DNA from: Sipunculus nudus | Taxonomy: Eukaryota; Annelida; Sipuncula; Golfingiida; Sipunculidae | DNA: 64,000 bases | Reading direction: 5' to 3' | Assembly: GCA_026874595.1 (NCBI GenBank) | Contig: CM049317.1 | Coordinates: forward strand, 42,682,401-42,746,400 | Shown here: piece after piece, positions 11,363-24,400 of the stretch | Numbering within the stretch: the first letter of the stretch is position 1 | Layout: each line of letters starts with the position of its first letter | Notes under the pieces: model-generated | Database searches by the model: none | What the model was told of the DNA's origin: nothing | Seen by the model: only the letters and a program-made list of their open reading frames with translations | Program-made: the position numbers and the translations under genes

Positions 11363-11418
<56 letters not shown>

Positions 11419-12845
11419 CTACTGACGCACCTCCTGGGGACGCTGTTCAGGTTCAGCGAGTCTATGAAATATTTACAGATATTTACAGGTGACAGGACTT
11501 CTAGGGCATCCAAGCTCCTTGTAAAGTACCCGACCCTCTGAACGACCTGAACACCTGACGGACACACGGGGACACTCTGTTCTTACACATATATGTGCAT
11601 ATAGATATCACAGGACCAAATACCTGCAAGTACCAGGTGAGTTTCGGAATCAAGAGACAATTTTCATAGTTTTGTTTATTAATTCAAATAAAACGGTACA
11701 AGGGAGATCTTATATATAAACTTGTTAGGTACTATGTTACGTGTAACTCAAAAAGTAACCGTCAGAAATTAAAACCGAGTTTCATGATAAATCACCGATA
11801 TCTGTATTTACAAAAAAAATTGTCGAGGGATTTGAAAAATCGAAGATGACGCCTAACCTGGCTGCCAGATCATGAGAATCCATATAACGCTTATAGCTTG
11901 ATATATTACAAATATATTGTCCCTGTTAACTTAGTGATGTAGAATCCAATCATGCCAGTATAAGGTTCCGGAACACTTGGTTTCACAGTTGAAAGATGGC
12001 ACACTTGGCACGTCGGTTTGTGGGGACAGCTTTAGGGTTTCGTCGAACACACTTCCCTTTCTGTTACCATTATACAATAAAGTATCACCTTGCCCAACGA
12101 CCATTTTGCTTTAGGAACCACCTCAATCAAACGACCACCTTTTCTCCAAATCTTGTTTGCTCTTTTTATCAGACCTCGATTAGACGACAATGCGACCACC
12201 TTAACAAGGTTCGTTGATGGTCGTAATTTTGAGATTTCCCATTACGATGTCTGCGGTATTTCTTTCAATGTCTTAGCTATATAGGCCTTTCTCACAGGGA
12301 CATGGGAGCATCGCTAATTCCCCTGATCAGTAGTACCAAACCGAGTATCGGCCACTCCTGGTAGTCTTTGCTGTGGTCGCTTTGATATAACCCTGCTTAT
12401 GCCTTTGATACATTGGTGTATTCTCTGACGAAGTGCGATAAACCCATCGTCAAAATGCCTCGGAATTGATATAAAATACGGAAAATGACCCTTTGGGTTA
12501 CACTTGATAGTTCCGGACAGTTAAAGACCAACAACAGGCAATTCCGACAGAGTGGTGATATAGATGGACGCCAAATGCTTCACTTTGTCAATACGAGTCA
12601 TCTCTATTAATATTCATCATAACCTCCCTTTCCTTTCATAAAAGGAGTTTGCTGAACTTTTGGTGCTCATCAGAGCTCTAAAACACGGCTAGGTTACTCC
12701 TTCTAGAAATAAGTCGATGGATGCTATATAAAGCCAGTTTTGGTACAGAGCAATATAAAGGCACAAAGAGTACGTTTTCTTTATTCGATTTCGGGCTACC
12801 TAATTATATATCGGAGTGTGAAGTTTTTGTGTTGGCTGTATTTAT
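11097..12845. other. Intergenic sequence with a (TA)n tract
   Basis: Contains a second long (TA)n run at about 11366-11417. No recognisable gene, transposon domain or tandem repeat otherwise. Confidence 0.4.
11366..11417. repeat. (TA)n microsatellite
   Basis: About 26 AT dinucleotides; the short open frames of repeated Tyr-Ile here are simply this repeat. Confidence 0.95.
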
Positions 12846-14356
12846 CATTTTGATACTTTAATATCGTGTTTATTTTTATTATCACGTTCATCGCTATGTG
12901 TCATTTTGATACTCTAAGATCGTGTTCTGTTTTAATGTCACGTTCATCGCTATGCATCATTTTGATACTCTAAGATCGTGTTCTGTTTTAATATCACGTT
13001 CACCGCTATACGTCATTTTGATACTTTAAGATCGTGTTTTGTTTTATTATCACTCTCATCGCTATGTGTCATTTTGATACTTTAAGATCGTGTTCTGTTT
13101 TAATATCACGTTCATCGCTATGCATCATTTTGATACTCTAAGATCGTGTTCTGTTTTAATATCACGTTCATCGCTATACGTCATTTTGATACTTTGAGAT
13201 CGTGTTTTGTTTTATTATCACGTTCATCGCTATGCGTCATTTTGATACATTATGATCGTGTTTTTGTTTTATTATCACGTTCATCGCTATGCGTCATTTT
13301 GTTATTTTAATATAGTGTTTTGTTTTATTTTCACGTTCATCTCTATGTATCATTTTGATACTTTAAGATCGTGTTTTGTTTTATTATCACGCTCATCGCT
13401 ATGTGTCATTTTGATACTCTAAGATCGTGTTCTGTTTTAGTATCACGTTCATCGCTTTGCGTCATTTTGATACTTTAAGGTCGTGTTTTGTTTTATTATC
13501 ACGTTCATCGCTATGCGTCATTTTGTTATTTTAATATAGTGTTTTGTTTTATTTTCACGTTCATCTCTATGTATCAAATTGATACTTTAAGATCGTGTTT
13601 TGTTTTATTATCACGTTCATCGCTGTGCGTCATTTTGATACATTATGATCGTGTTTTTGTTTTATTATCACGTTCATCGCTATGCGTCATTTTGTTATTT
13701 TAATATAGTGTTTTGTATTATTATCACGTTCATCGCTATGCGTCATTTTGTTATTTTAATACAGTGTTTTGAATAATTATCACGTTAATCGCTATGCGTC
13801 ATTTTGTTATTTTAATATAGTGTTTTGTTTTATTATCACGCTCATCGCTATGCGTCATTTTGTTATCTAAATATGGTGTTTTGTATTAGTATCACGTCTA
13901 TCGCTATGCGTCATTTTGTTATTTTAATATAGTGTTTTGCTTTATTATCACGTCTATCGCTATGCGTCATTTTGTTATTTTTATATAGTGTTTTGTTTTG
14001 TTATCACGTCTATCGCTATGCGTCATTTTGTTATTTTAATATAGTGTTTTGTTTTATAATCACGTTCATCGCCATGCGTCATTTTTTTATTTTAATATAG
14101 TGTTTTGTATTATTATCACGTTCATCGCTATGCGTCATTTTTTTATTTTAATATAGTATTTTGTTTTATTATCACGTCTATCGCTATGCGTCATTTTGTT
14201 ATTTTAATATAGTATTTTGTTTTATTATCACGTCTATCGCTATGCGTCATTTTGTTATTTTAATATAGGGTTTTGTTTTATTATCACGTCTATCGCTATA
14301 TATGCGTCATTTTGTTATTTTAATATAGGGTTTTGTTTTATTATCACGTTCATCGC
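12846..14356. repeat. ~57-bp minisatellite, about 26 copies
   Basis: Each unit reads roughly TCGCTATGCGTCATTTTG, a variable middle, GTGTTTTGTTTTATTATCAC and GTTCA. Two middles alternate by region: GATACTTTAAGATC dominates 12846-13450 and TTATTTTAATATA dominates 13650-14350, with a mixed zone between. Unit length varies by one to a few bases, so frames do not stay open. Confidence 0.93.
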
Positions 14357-14402
14357 AACCAGTTTTGTCTTAGTCAGTGACTTATCTAAGATCTAAGGAG
14401 AT

Positions 14403-14416
14403 GGGGGGGGGGGGGG
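14403..14416. repeat. Poly-G run
   Basis: Fourteen consecutive G just past the end of the 57-bp array. Confidence 0.95.
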
Positions 14417-14640
14417 CAGGGGCGGTTTATCCCGGGCGGCTAATTTTGTGGGCGGAATTTCGTGGAATGAGTATAATAAAGTGGCAAGAGGATTTCCTCA
14501 TAAAGTAAAAATTTTAAAGTATATTTTTTTTCAAGATTGGTGAGAAAATCTAAATGTTTTGTGTTTTTTTGGCTGTGCGTCCCATTTCAATTAATTCACG
14601 AATTATAAACTGGGCAATGGTACCTGGAGCCTTGACAGTC

Positions 14641-14885
14641 GAGTGAGGGCCTTGACGGACGAGGGGTAAAACGCTCGGCTAAAACCGCTGACGATCCGGG
14701 TTCGATCCCCGGTGTGGCTATGAGAATGGGTTGTAGTTGCCCGTCCAAGGCCGGTGGTTTTCTCCGGGTTCTTCGGTTTTCTCCTACCCTACAGACTACC
14801 GAGCGCCATCATCTGTGCCATTGAGAGTGCCCTGATTAGTTATAATAACTCTTTGTACAATCCATGTAAAATAAATAAGTTTATA
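14641..14885 (+). mobile_element. tRNA-derived SINE with conserved central domain
   Basis: The tRNA-like head includes a perfect B box GGGTTCGATCCCC (about 14698-14710) with an A-box-like GGGGTAAAACGCTCGG upstream. It is followed by a body with GCCGGTGGTTTTCTCCGGGT (from about 14750) and TTCGGTTTTCTCC, then an A-rich 3' end with AATAAATAAG. The pyrimidine-rich central motif resembles the shared central domains described for invertebrate SINE superfamilies; the exact family cannot be named from sequence alone. Confidence 0.65.
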
Positions 14886-16607
14886 TTGACCAACCAAATG
14901 ATTTGCCCACGGTCTCTATAGAGGCAAGCTACGCAAGAAGAAACCGATATGTTGTTATTCTTTATTAGATCAGCGGTCTTGCAATGTCAGAACGCCATCG
15001 ATAATCTGATCAGTTATTCAAAGGTTGCATTTAAGAGCCGTCTACGTTTACAGAAATCCCTAGGGGGCACTAACCAGGGAGAAACCCTGCTAGAAGACCA
15101 AGGCCCTTAGTGGTGGGGTGGGGTGTCTGTCATACAGTTTATGCGGAAAATATTATGACGAATTCTGTTGCTTTTTCCTTGGAATGTTAAAAGTATTTCC
15201 ACTCTTGAACTCTTGAATTCTCCTAAATTAAAAAAAAATCCATGATATTTTTAAAAATAGCCTGAAACAACCTGAAATGCCTCTATCATGATTCCTCATA
15301 CTCTTACAACAGTCTCGTTAAAATACAAACGTTTACACTGCCGTGAATATATTGGTTACTATCTTAATTTCTGAGTCTTTTGATTTACAACCGGTTATAA
15401 GATTTAATGTTTATATGACCTGCATAATCTTTCATGTGACGTGAATAATAACAATCTTATAGCCAGACCTATGTAGGAGTTATTTTATCTTAAAGATCGC
15501 ATTTCAAATATAATTCTATTATAAATGTCCGGCGAGATGAATGGCCCTGACCGCTGTGCCACTCGGTCTGTATACGTATCAAGTGTCAGTGTAAATTTTA
15601 GAGTTCAAAACTGAAATAAAGATATATTTGCCTGTACCGTTATTACCGTTTAACCGTTATTATCCATCTCTTTACATCTACCTGATTCAAATGTACGCTG
15701 AACAATTTCTCAAGGTGATTTGATAAAATTCAAAAGTAATTCTGAACTCTGTGTTCCACATCAGACGAAATGAATGGTCAAAGCCTAGGGGGATAATCGA
15801 ATAAACGCAAGAAAAAAATTGAGTGATTCATGGATTCATATTCACGGAAATACACAAAACTGTATAATTTTATGACGTGAGAACAGCCTATTGGCTTGTC
15901 CGCCCAAACCCAGAAAAAAACAGATGTAAAGGGGGATTGCAGGGGGGATGAACAAGATCGCTTTTTAAACATTCAGTTTTCTATTCCGTTAATGAGGTTT
16001 AGGGGAAATTTCTGTTTCTGCCCATATATTACGTATCGAAGGCCATTTTTCAACCGACTAATTGGGCTCATCCTTTGAAATTATTACCTGTCCAACCTAA
16101 AGACAATAGTGCAGTTTCCAAAGTTTTGGCTGTAGTTTTTTAAAGGAAAAATATGCCTATCCTTGCTTAAAATGATGTGATATATTAAATAAAGATTTTT
16201 CGTAAACTGGGCTTTTTATTGATTAAATATCCAACATAAATGCAAAACATAATAAGTATATTGTATATTAATAAAAATAAGAAACATTTTATGTTATATG
16301 CTTTTATTCAGAATATTATATACAAAGAAAAAGGGAGAGTATCATCAATACGTTCGGGTATCGATTTGAGTGTATTGCAATACGTATTGTACCTGAATAG
16401 GGGGACCGATACCTAGCCCTAGATTCCTCTGATATTTCTAATAATTTAATCATTATCATGGTCTTAACCACGGTCCTGTTTAACCTTATAACCTTAGCTT
16501 TGTTTTCGTTGTATTCCTAATTATTACCAGAATGCTCGTCGACATCGTCCTTCTCCTCAAGGGATATAATTATTATTCGCTATAGGTTTCTTGTTCTCTG
16601 TTTACAG
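14886..16607. other. Upstream flank of the Reeler gene
   Basis: No gene recognised. A possible A-box-like minus-strand SINE scrap (GAGTGGCACAGCGGTCAG) lies near 15545-15568. A splice acceptor (TTGTTCTCTGTTTACAG) ends at 16607, so a 5' UTR exon and the promoter probably lie further upstream but could not be located. Confidence 0.4.
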
Positions 16608-16608
16608 A

Positions 16609-16813
16609 ATGGGGACTGTATCAAATATTCCGACTGCGCTGCTTTGCTTTGTCATCATGGCGGTTCCAGTAGTTGTTGGTTTCAGTTCTGGGGCTCCATC
16701 CTTGGCCTGCGTCTTGCAGGTGCCCGGACATTTAGCTTCTCCCCAGGATTCTACCAGTCCCTACACCGTCATCGCCACAGGCTCCACCTACAGACCGGGT
16801 CAAAACGTACAAG
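16609..16813 (+). CDS. Reeler gene exon 1 (first coding exon)
   Basis: ATG at 16609 two bases after a strong acceptor, so this is the first coding but probably not the first transcribed exon. It encodes the signal peptide and the first part of the Reeler domain through YRPGQNVQ. Donor CAAG|GTATAT at 16813/16814 leaves one base of a Val codon completed by exon 2. Confidence 0.83.
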
Positions 16814-18436
16814 GTATATGCCACTTTTCTTATCAAATACTGTGTTATACATAAACTGTTAAATATGACATGTCCTTAATGGTTCTAACATTATTGTTGG
16901 GCCATATATAAGTCATGTTTGAATTCAATATTTCAATCCAAACTGGTGTTATTATCTGGAAACTAATCTGTTGATAGATTGCCCCTGTGAAATTGACCTT
17001 TGACCTTGTGACGCCAAAATCCATAAGTTTCTTCCACTATTGGCAGGTGAGCTATATCTGGAAGATGGCAGGTTTTGGAAGAAAAGTTTGGCATAAATAC
17101 TTCCACAATCTTTTAAAATAAGTGGGTGGTATTACCTTGACCTCTGACCTCATGAACCTATATTCATAAGGGTTCTTACATTATTAGTGGGCCATATATT
17201 AGTCAAGGTTCAAACAAATTTGACGGAGGGATGGCCCCTGAGACCTTGACCTTGTGACCCCAAAATCGATCAAGTTCTTCCGCTATTGGCAGGTCAGCTA
17301 ATTGTGCAAGATGGAAGTTTGGCTTAAAATTCATCAACAATCTATCTAAATGAATGGGACCTGTGACCTTGACCTTTGACCTCATGACTCCAAAATCAAC
17401 AGATTTCTTGCGTTAGAAGTGGGCCATATACAAATCAAGTTTGAAATTCAAATGTCAAACCAAACGAGTTATCATCAGCAAACAAATTTGACGAACATAC
17501 AGAAAGACGAACAAAATGCAAAAATGCATTAAAAAATACAGGTGGCGCCACCAGTCTTCAGGAACTGAAAAAAAACCATAATCATTAACCACACTGGGTT
17601 TGAGGACACTGGATTAAACCACAGCTGAGAAAGTGACATTGCATGCATTAATTATCAAGATACTTGAGGTTTTGTATCAATTTTTTAGTTATTCTGAAGG
17701 GTAATTATAAGCCCCATAGCTCGGAGTATATTGGTCGCAGTGACCTTATTTCGGGTTTCCTAGGATATATCTTATTATCTTATTACCTGGTTTAGTTACA
17801 AGTTTCTTGGGGTAGCAGTTACGATTTGTGCCCTGCTAACGGATATTCAGTTACAAGTTTCTGGGGTAAGCGGTTACGATTTGTGGCCTGCTAACGGCCG
17901 GCCTGACAAAGCGCCATTCCTATACCTCAGTAGACTTTCAGTCAGCTGAGCTAATAAAAAAACCTAGCGCCTTTTTACCTGCAGGAGCTTATTCACTGTT
18001 ACACTCTATTAAGCAGCTTTCGTTCAGCAGCTAAAAACTTACTGACCGTGCCTTGCCCCGTCCTCATGTGTACAAAATCGAAAAGTCAGTGTTGTTGATA
18101 CTCTAAGGGAAGAAGCCAGTCTCTCAGAATTTAAAAGGAAACTAAAAACATATATGTTCATGGAATATTTTATGCCTAGTCATTTTTTATGTGATGTTTG
18201 ACATATTGATGGTGAAATGTTTAAAAAAATTAGTGGAATTTTGATATCTTTAATAGGTTATGGTAATATTGGTTTATAGATGTCTTACTTTAATATTGTA
18301 ACTTTCTGAATATGATATTTTATCCAATTGGGCCTTCCTATCATATTCACAATATAGTCCAATAATAATTTCTGATTGTATTCTAGTTATGATACAGCGT
18401 TTTAGAGCATATATCTACATGAATTTTACGCTTTAC

Positions 18437-18472
<36 letters not shown>

Positions 18473-21400
18473 ATACTTTATTGGGGGTATTTTATTTTTT
18501 TGCTGAAGCGGTGTGTGTTGCAAAACGTTTCCAGATAACGGCATGTCATCAAATCTAACCTTAAAGACCTTGATATGTACAACAACCAAATCGAGGTAAA
18601 TTTGTACATTAACGAGGGACGACCAACACCCTCCCGGAGCCAGGAGTATATTTGAAAATCAACCAGGGCCGATAAGGAAATCTTCATTGAGTTCTGTAAC
18701 AAAATACACAAATAATTTGGACCTGACACACAAACATGTATTTTGGCTTGATATATGTACATCGATAAAATCGCGGACAACTCTGTACATTCTCGATGGA
18801 CACGAGCCCAGTCTAGAGTTTTGACTAACATATCGTATACCCAATAATACCCTGCACAAACCACAAGTTTTCTGTTTACATCACGATGTGGGTACATAAT
18901 GTAAAGACAGTGTGCTGAACGTGTACCGTTTTTACCGACTTCCCAAGCCGTATTTACGATTTACCGGGGGTAAAACCCGGATTCTCTCTCTGACTGAACG
19001 ATAACTCTGGCATCACAAATTTGGGGGGGGGGGGGGGTTCTTTGGCGAGGGCAAAAACAACTTAGATAAATCAACGGATATTATAGATTTAATATAACAA
19101 CTGAGTAACACTTCGTTTTACTGCCACCTCACAGCGGTTTGCTGCGTTTCCTACACAGCAACACCCGTATTAAACTTCCGCCTAGCTTCTTAGGCCAAAC
19201 TGCCCTGCGTTCCAAATCAATCGCCTGGCTTAATTACACTGTTCTCTAACAGTTTTAATAGACTCGCCCCCCCCCCCGGATATAACTTTTTACCCTTCCC
19301 CAAATACGCTATGAAATGTTTTGTATTAACACACATGAACAAAACACCCGAAGAAGAAAATAAAAAAAAAGAAAAGAAAACGGGCGTACAACCTAGCATT
19401 TATAGAACTTCATTTGGAAGCAGAGGGCAGCTCGAAAGTCTAGTTCTGTTTGGGTTATGTAACCCTATTTGGGTGACCTTGAGACATTTAGGTGGTCACA
19501 ACTTGAGTTAAATAGGTGGTCACACCTTGAGATATGTAGGTGGTCACCACTCGATTTACATGTAGGTACTCTGACCTTGAGTTATGTAGGTAGTCACACC
19601 TTGAGTTATGTAGGTAGTCATACCTTGAGATATTTAGGTGGTCACAACTTGATTTAAATAGGTGATCACACCTTGAGTTATGTAGGTGGTCACAACTTGA
19701 GTTATGTAGGTGATCACACCTTGAGTCATGTAGGTGGTCACAACTTGAGTTATGTAGGTGGTCACACCTTGAGTTATGTAGGTGGTCACACCTTGAGTTA
19801 TGTAGGTGGTAACACCTTGAATTATGTAGGTAGTCACACCTTTAGCTATTTAGGTGGTCACACCTTGAGTTAAGTAAGTGGTCACACCTTGAGTTATGTA
19901 GGTAGTCATGACTCGAGCTATGTAGGGAGTCACACCTTGAGTAATGTAGGTAGTCACACCTTGAGTTATGTAGGTGGTCACACTTTGAGTTATGTAGGTA
20001 GTCACACCTAGAGATACGTAGGTGGTCCATTTTTAGTTAATTAGGTGGTCACACCTTGATTTATATGTAGGTGGTAACATCTAGAGTTACGTAGATGGTC
20101 AAACCTTGAGTTATGTAGGTGCTCACACCTTGTTTTATGTAGGTGGTCACCCTTGAGTTATGTAGGTGGTCACACCTTGAGTTATGTAGGTGGTCACACC
20201 TTCAGTAATGTAGGTAGTCACACCTTGAGTTATGAAGGTGGTCACACCTTGAGTTATGTAGGTGGTCACACCTTGATTTATATGTAGGTGGTCACATCTT
20301 GAGTTATGTAGGTAGTCACACCTTGAGATATGTAGGTGGTTACACCTTAAGTTATGTAGGTGGTCACATCTTGAGTTATATAGGTGGTCAAGCTTTAAGT
20401 TATGTAGGTGGTCACACCTTGAGTTATATAGGTGGTCATACCTTGAGTTATGTAGGTGGTCACACCTTGAGTTATGTAGGTAGTCACGACTCAAGTTATG
20501 TAGGGAGTCACACCTTGATTAATGTAGGTAGTCACACCTTGAGTTATGTAGGTGGTCACACTTTGAGTTATATAGGTAGTGACACCTTGAGATACGTAGG
20601 TGGTCCAGCTTTAGTTAATTAGGGGGTCACACCTTGATTTATATGTAGGTGGTCACACCTTAATTTATATGTAGGTACTCACACCTTGAGTTATTTAGGT
20701 AGTCACACCTTGAATTATGTAGGTGGTCACACCTTGAGTTATGTAGGTAGTCACACCTTGAGTTATGTAGGTGGTCACACATTGATTTATATGTAGGTAC
20801 TCACACCTTGAGTTATTTAGGTGGTAACATGTAGAGTCACGTAGATGGTCAAACCTTGAGTTATGTAGGTGGTCACACCTTGTTTTATGTAAGTGGTCAC
20901 ACCTTGAGTTATATAGGTGGTCACACCTTGTGTTATGTAGGTGGTCACACCTCGTTTTATGTAGATGGTCACACCTTGAGTTATGTAGGTGGTCACATCT
21001 TGAGTTATGTAGACATAATTCACATGAAGGTGGTCACACCTTGAGTTATGTGGGTGGTCACACCTTGAGTTGTGTAGGTGATCACACCTTGAAATATGTA
21101 GGTGGTAACACCTTGAGTAATGTAGGTAGTCATACCTTGAGATATTTAGGTGGTCACAACTTGATTTAAATAGGTGATAACACCTTGAGTTATGTAGGTG
21201 GTCACAACTTGAGTTATGTAGGTGGTCACACCTTGAGTTATGTAGGTGGTAACACCTTGAATTATGTAGGTAGTCACACCTTTAGCTATTTAGGTGGTCA
21301 CACCTTGAGTTAAGTAAGTGGTCACACCTTGAGTTATGTAGGTAGTCATGACTCGAGCTATGTAGGGAGTCACACCTTGAGTAATGTAGGTAGTCACACC

Positions 21401-24400
21401 TTGAGTTATGTAGGTGGTCACACTTTGAGTTATATAGGTAGTCACACCTAGAGATACGTAGGTGGTCCAGCTTTAGTTAATTAGGTGGTCACACCTTGAT
21501 TTATATGTAGGTGGTCACACCTTGATTTATATGTAGGTACTCACACCTTGAGTTATTTAGGTAGTCACACCTTGAGTTATGTAGGTGGTCACAGTTTGAG
21601 TTATGTAGGTAGTCACACCTTGATTTATATGTAGGTGGTCACACCTTGATTTATATGTAGGTACTCACACCTTGAGTTATTTAGGTAGTCACACCTTGAT
21701 TTATATGTAGGTACTCACACCTTGAGTTATGTAGGTAGTCACACCTTGAGTTATGTAAGTGGTCACACATTGATTTATATGTAGGTACTCACACCTTGAG
21801 TTATTTAGGTGGTAACATCTAGAGTTACGTATATGGTCAAACCTTGAGTTATGTAGGTGGTCACACCTTGTTTTATGTAGATGGTCACATCTTGTGTTAT
21901 GAAGGTAGTCACACCTTGGGTTATGTAGGTGGTCACACCTTGAGTTATGTAGGTGGTCACACCTTGAGTTATGTAGGTGGTCACACCTCGTTTTATGTAG
22001 ATGGTCACATCTTGTGTTATGAAGGTAGTCACACCTTGGGTTATGTAGGTGGTCACACCTTGAGTTATGTAGGTGGTCACACCTTGAGTTATGTAGGTGG
22101 TCACACCTTGAGTTATGTAGGTGGTTACACTTTGAGTTATGTAAGTGGTCACACCTTGAGTTATGTAGGTGGTCACACCTTGAGTTATTTAGGTAGTCAC
22201 ACCTTGAGTTATGTAGGTGGTCACAGTTTGAGTTATGTAGGTAGTCACACTTTGAGTTATGTAGGTGGTCACACATTGATTTATATGTAGGTACTCACAC
22301 CTTGAGTTATTTAGGTGGTAACATCTAGAGCTACGTAGATGGTCAAACCTTGAGTTATGTAGGTGCTCACACCTTGTTTTATGTAGGTGGTCACCCTTGA
22401 GTTATGTAGGTGGTCACACCTTGAGTTATGTAGGTGGTCACACCTTCAGTAATGTAGGTAGTCACACCTTGAGTTATGAAGGTGGTCACACCTTGAGTTA
22501 TGTAGGTGGTCACACCTTGATTTATATGTAGGTGGTCACATCTTGAGTTATGTAGGTAGTCACACCTTGAGATATGTAGGTGGTTACACCTTAAGTTATG
22601 TAGGTGGTCACATCTTGAGTTATATAGGTGGTCAAGCTTTAAGTTATGTAGGTGGTCGCACCTTGAGTTATATAGGTGGTCATACCTTGAGTTATGTAGG
22701 TGGTCACACCTTGAGTTATGTAGGTAGTCACGACTCAAGTTATGTAGGGAGTCACACCTTGAGTAATGTAGGTAGTCACACCTTGAGTTATGTAGGTGGT
22801 CACACTTTGAGTTATATAGGTAGTCACACCTTGAGATACGTAGGTGGTCCAGCTTTAGTTAATTAGGGGGTCACACCTTGATTTATATGTAGGTGGTCAC
22901 ACCTTAATTTATATGTAGGTACTCACACCTTGAGTTATTTAGGTAGTCACACCTTGAGTTATGTAGGTGGTCACACCTTGAGTTATGTAGGTAGTCACAC
23001 CTTGAGTTATGTAGGTGGTCACACATTGATTTATATGTAGGTACTCACACCTTGAGTTATTTAGGTGGTAACATCTAGAGTCACGTAGATGGTCAAACCT
23101 TGAGTTATGTAGGTGGTCACACCTTGTTTTATGTAAGTGGTCACACCTTGAGTTATATAGGTGGTCACACCTTGTGTTATGTAGGTGGTCACACCTCGTT
23201 TTATGTAGATGGTCACACCTTGAGTTATGTAGGTGGTCACATCTTGAGTTATGTAGACATAATTCACATGAAGGTGGTCACACCTTGAGTTATGTGGGTG
23301 GTCACACCTTGAGTTGTGTAGGTGATCACACCTTGAAATATGTAGGTGGTAACACCTTAAGTTATGTAGGTGATCACACCTTGATTTGTATGTAGGTGGT
23401 CACACCTTGATTTATATGTAGGTACTCACACCTTGAGTTATTTAGGTAGTCACACCTTGAGTTATGTAGGTGGTCACATCTTGAGTTATGTAGATGGTCA
23501 CACCTTGATTAATGTAGGTGGTCACATCTTGAGTCATTTAGGTGGTCACATCTAGAGTTATGTAGATGGTCAAACCTTAAGTGATGTAGGTGGCCACACC
23601 TTGTTTTATGTAGGTGGTTACACCTTGAGTTATGTAGGTGGTCAAACCTTGTTTTATGCAGGTGGTCACACCTTGTGTTATGTAGGTGGTCACACCTCGT
23701 TTTATGTAGATGGTCACATCTTGTGTTATGTAGGTAGTCACACCTTGGGTTATGTAGGTGGTCACACCTTGAGTTATGTAGGTGGTCACACCTTGAGTTA
23801 TGTAGGTGGTTACACTTTGAGTTATGTAAGTGGTCACACCTTGAGTTATATGTAGATGGTCACACCTTGAGTTATGTAGATGGTCACACCTTGAGTTCTG
23901 TAGGTGGTCACACCTTGAGTTATGTAGAGAGTCACACCTTGAGTTGTGTAGGTAGTCACACGGCTTTCTTTGATTAAAAATAAAAACTTAGATGACTTTA
24001 AATATACAACAGATATACAATAAAACGCCAATTAAAGTTCCCAAAAGGTTGCCATGGAGACAAAAAAAATACCAACATATCTTTTTGCATTCAGAACATT
24101 ATAAGCTTTCAAAAATATATAGTTGACTAAATACCCCAAAATTTGAACGAAAAATTTTGATGGAACACTGAACCGGACTACGTTGTGGATCGGTCATACT
24201 GTCATTAATGTTGACTGCAGGGTGGGGGGGGGGGGGCGCAGCGAGGCGAAGTTTATAAAATATTAAAAATGTAAGCTGCAATGGCGCAACATGGGTTAAC
24301 GTGCATCATGCTGCGAAATCCCGCTCTCTTTTTCGGGATTTAACTCATATTTAAGTATTTTAATATGGATACAGTAATAGACTTTCTATGGTTTCTAACT

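Noticed and set aside
9765-14356. CRISPR-like array
   Set aside because: Units are contiguous with no unique spacers and drift gradually; these are minisatellites in a eukaryotic genome.
21701-22290. Long open frames on both strands in the 24-bp array
   Set aside because: Arithmetic consequence of a 24-bp period; three overlapping frames are open at once, which is not coding behaviour.
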